The position numbers and the translations under genes were made by a program. A stretch of DNA of 64,000 bases. It comes from Melioribacteraceae bacterium. Its GTDB lineage: Bacteria; Bacteroidota; Ignavibacteria; Ignavibacteriales; Melioribacteraceae. Every line of letters starts with the position of its first letter. Within the stretch, counting starts at the first letter, position 1. Below the pieces are notes generated by a model. That model had not been told where the DNA came from. It saw only the letters and a program-made list of their open reading frames with translations, and made no database searches. Of the stretch, positions 62,760 through 64,000 are shown piece after piece. The stretch lies in NCBI GenBank assembly GCA_015493615.1, contig WGCV01000002.1, forward strand, positions 1 to 64,000, written 5' to 3'.

Positions 62760-64000
<1,241 letters not shown>

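Overview
The window is a moderately AT-rich bacterial chromosome segment. The Gram-negative envelope genes (kdsB, lipoproteins with signal-peptidase II sites), a secreted protein with a Por/type-IX-like sorting domain, standalone B12-binding mutase and carboxyltransferase subunits, an AcsA/AcuB/AcuC acetate module and dense fold-back intergenic repeats suggest a member of the Bacteroidota/Chlorobiota/Ignavibacteriota group, most likely an Ignavibacteria-like organism. That placement is an inference from gene content. I saw no rRNA, tRNA, CRISPR array, prophage or transposase gene.

Layout. Positions 351-34320 are almost all minus strand: a DUF58/TPR pair, an LD-carboxypeptidase, a LysE-type exporter, pepD, ychF, a PolX-like protein whose polymerase site looks dead, a PAP2-like membrane protein, a mutase B12 subunit, kdsB and a VWA lipoprotein. 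A plus-strand AT-rich patch (13.5-16.1 kb) follows, with two unknown exported proteins and a toxin-antitoxin pair. Minus-strand genes then resume: an M48 protease, an MBL hydrolase, aroC, a UvrD-type helicase and floA. The stretch from 23.0 to 34.3 kb is a complete protoheme locus (hemL, hemB, hemY, hemH, hemN, hemE, hemD, hemC, hemA plus a HemX-like protein), covering every step from glutamyl-tRNA to heme.

A Nudix gene, a 45-residue ORF and an HDOD gene lie on plus at 34.4-36.1 kb. From 43.0 down to 36.1 kb on minus runs an acetate module: satP-type transporter, acetyl-CoA synthetase, a GNAT/acyl-CoA-synthetase-like protein acetyltransferase, AcuB and an AcuC-type deacetylase. Together these would import acetate, activate it and switch the synthetase by reversible acetylation. 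Next come an acyl-CoA carboxyltransferase and an uncharacterised envelope cluster (45.2-49.5 kb): an atypical ABC ATPase and its permease, a radical SAM protein, a GT2 glycosyltransferase and a NodB deacetylase. glgP follows. On plus from 52.7 kb run plsY, an HtrA protease, purB, an exported protein, an NtrC-type regulator and a HIT protein, tightly packed. The right end has a secreted protein flanked by two direct copies of a composite repeat block, then a cupin, a hypothetical protein, smpB and the start of tyrS.

Intergenic space is dominated by four repeat families: a roughly 145-bp element with inverted ends repeatedly found just past the 3' ends of minus-strand genes; a roughly 100-bp fold-back with CCTCGAAGG ends; short CTCCGTAGGAGC palindromes; and a composite GC-rich family at 58.2-61.8 kb. 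The most unusual coding signals are the PolX-like protein lacking polymerase catalytic residues, the ABC ATPase with altered signature, catalytic-Glu and His-switch positions, the reordered GNAT/ligase protein and the protein with an internal sorting domain.
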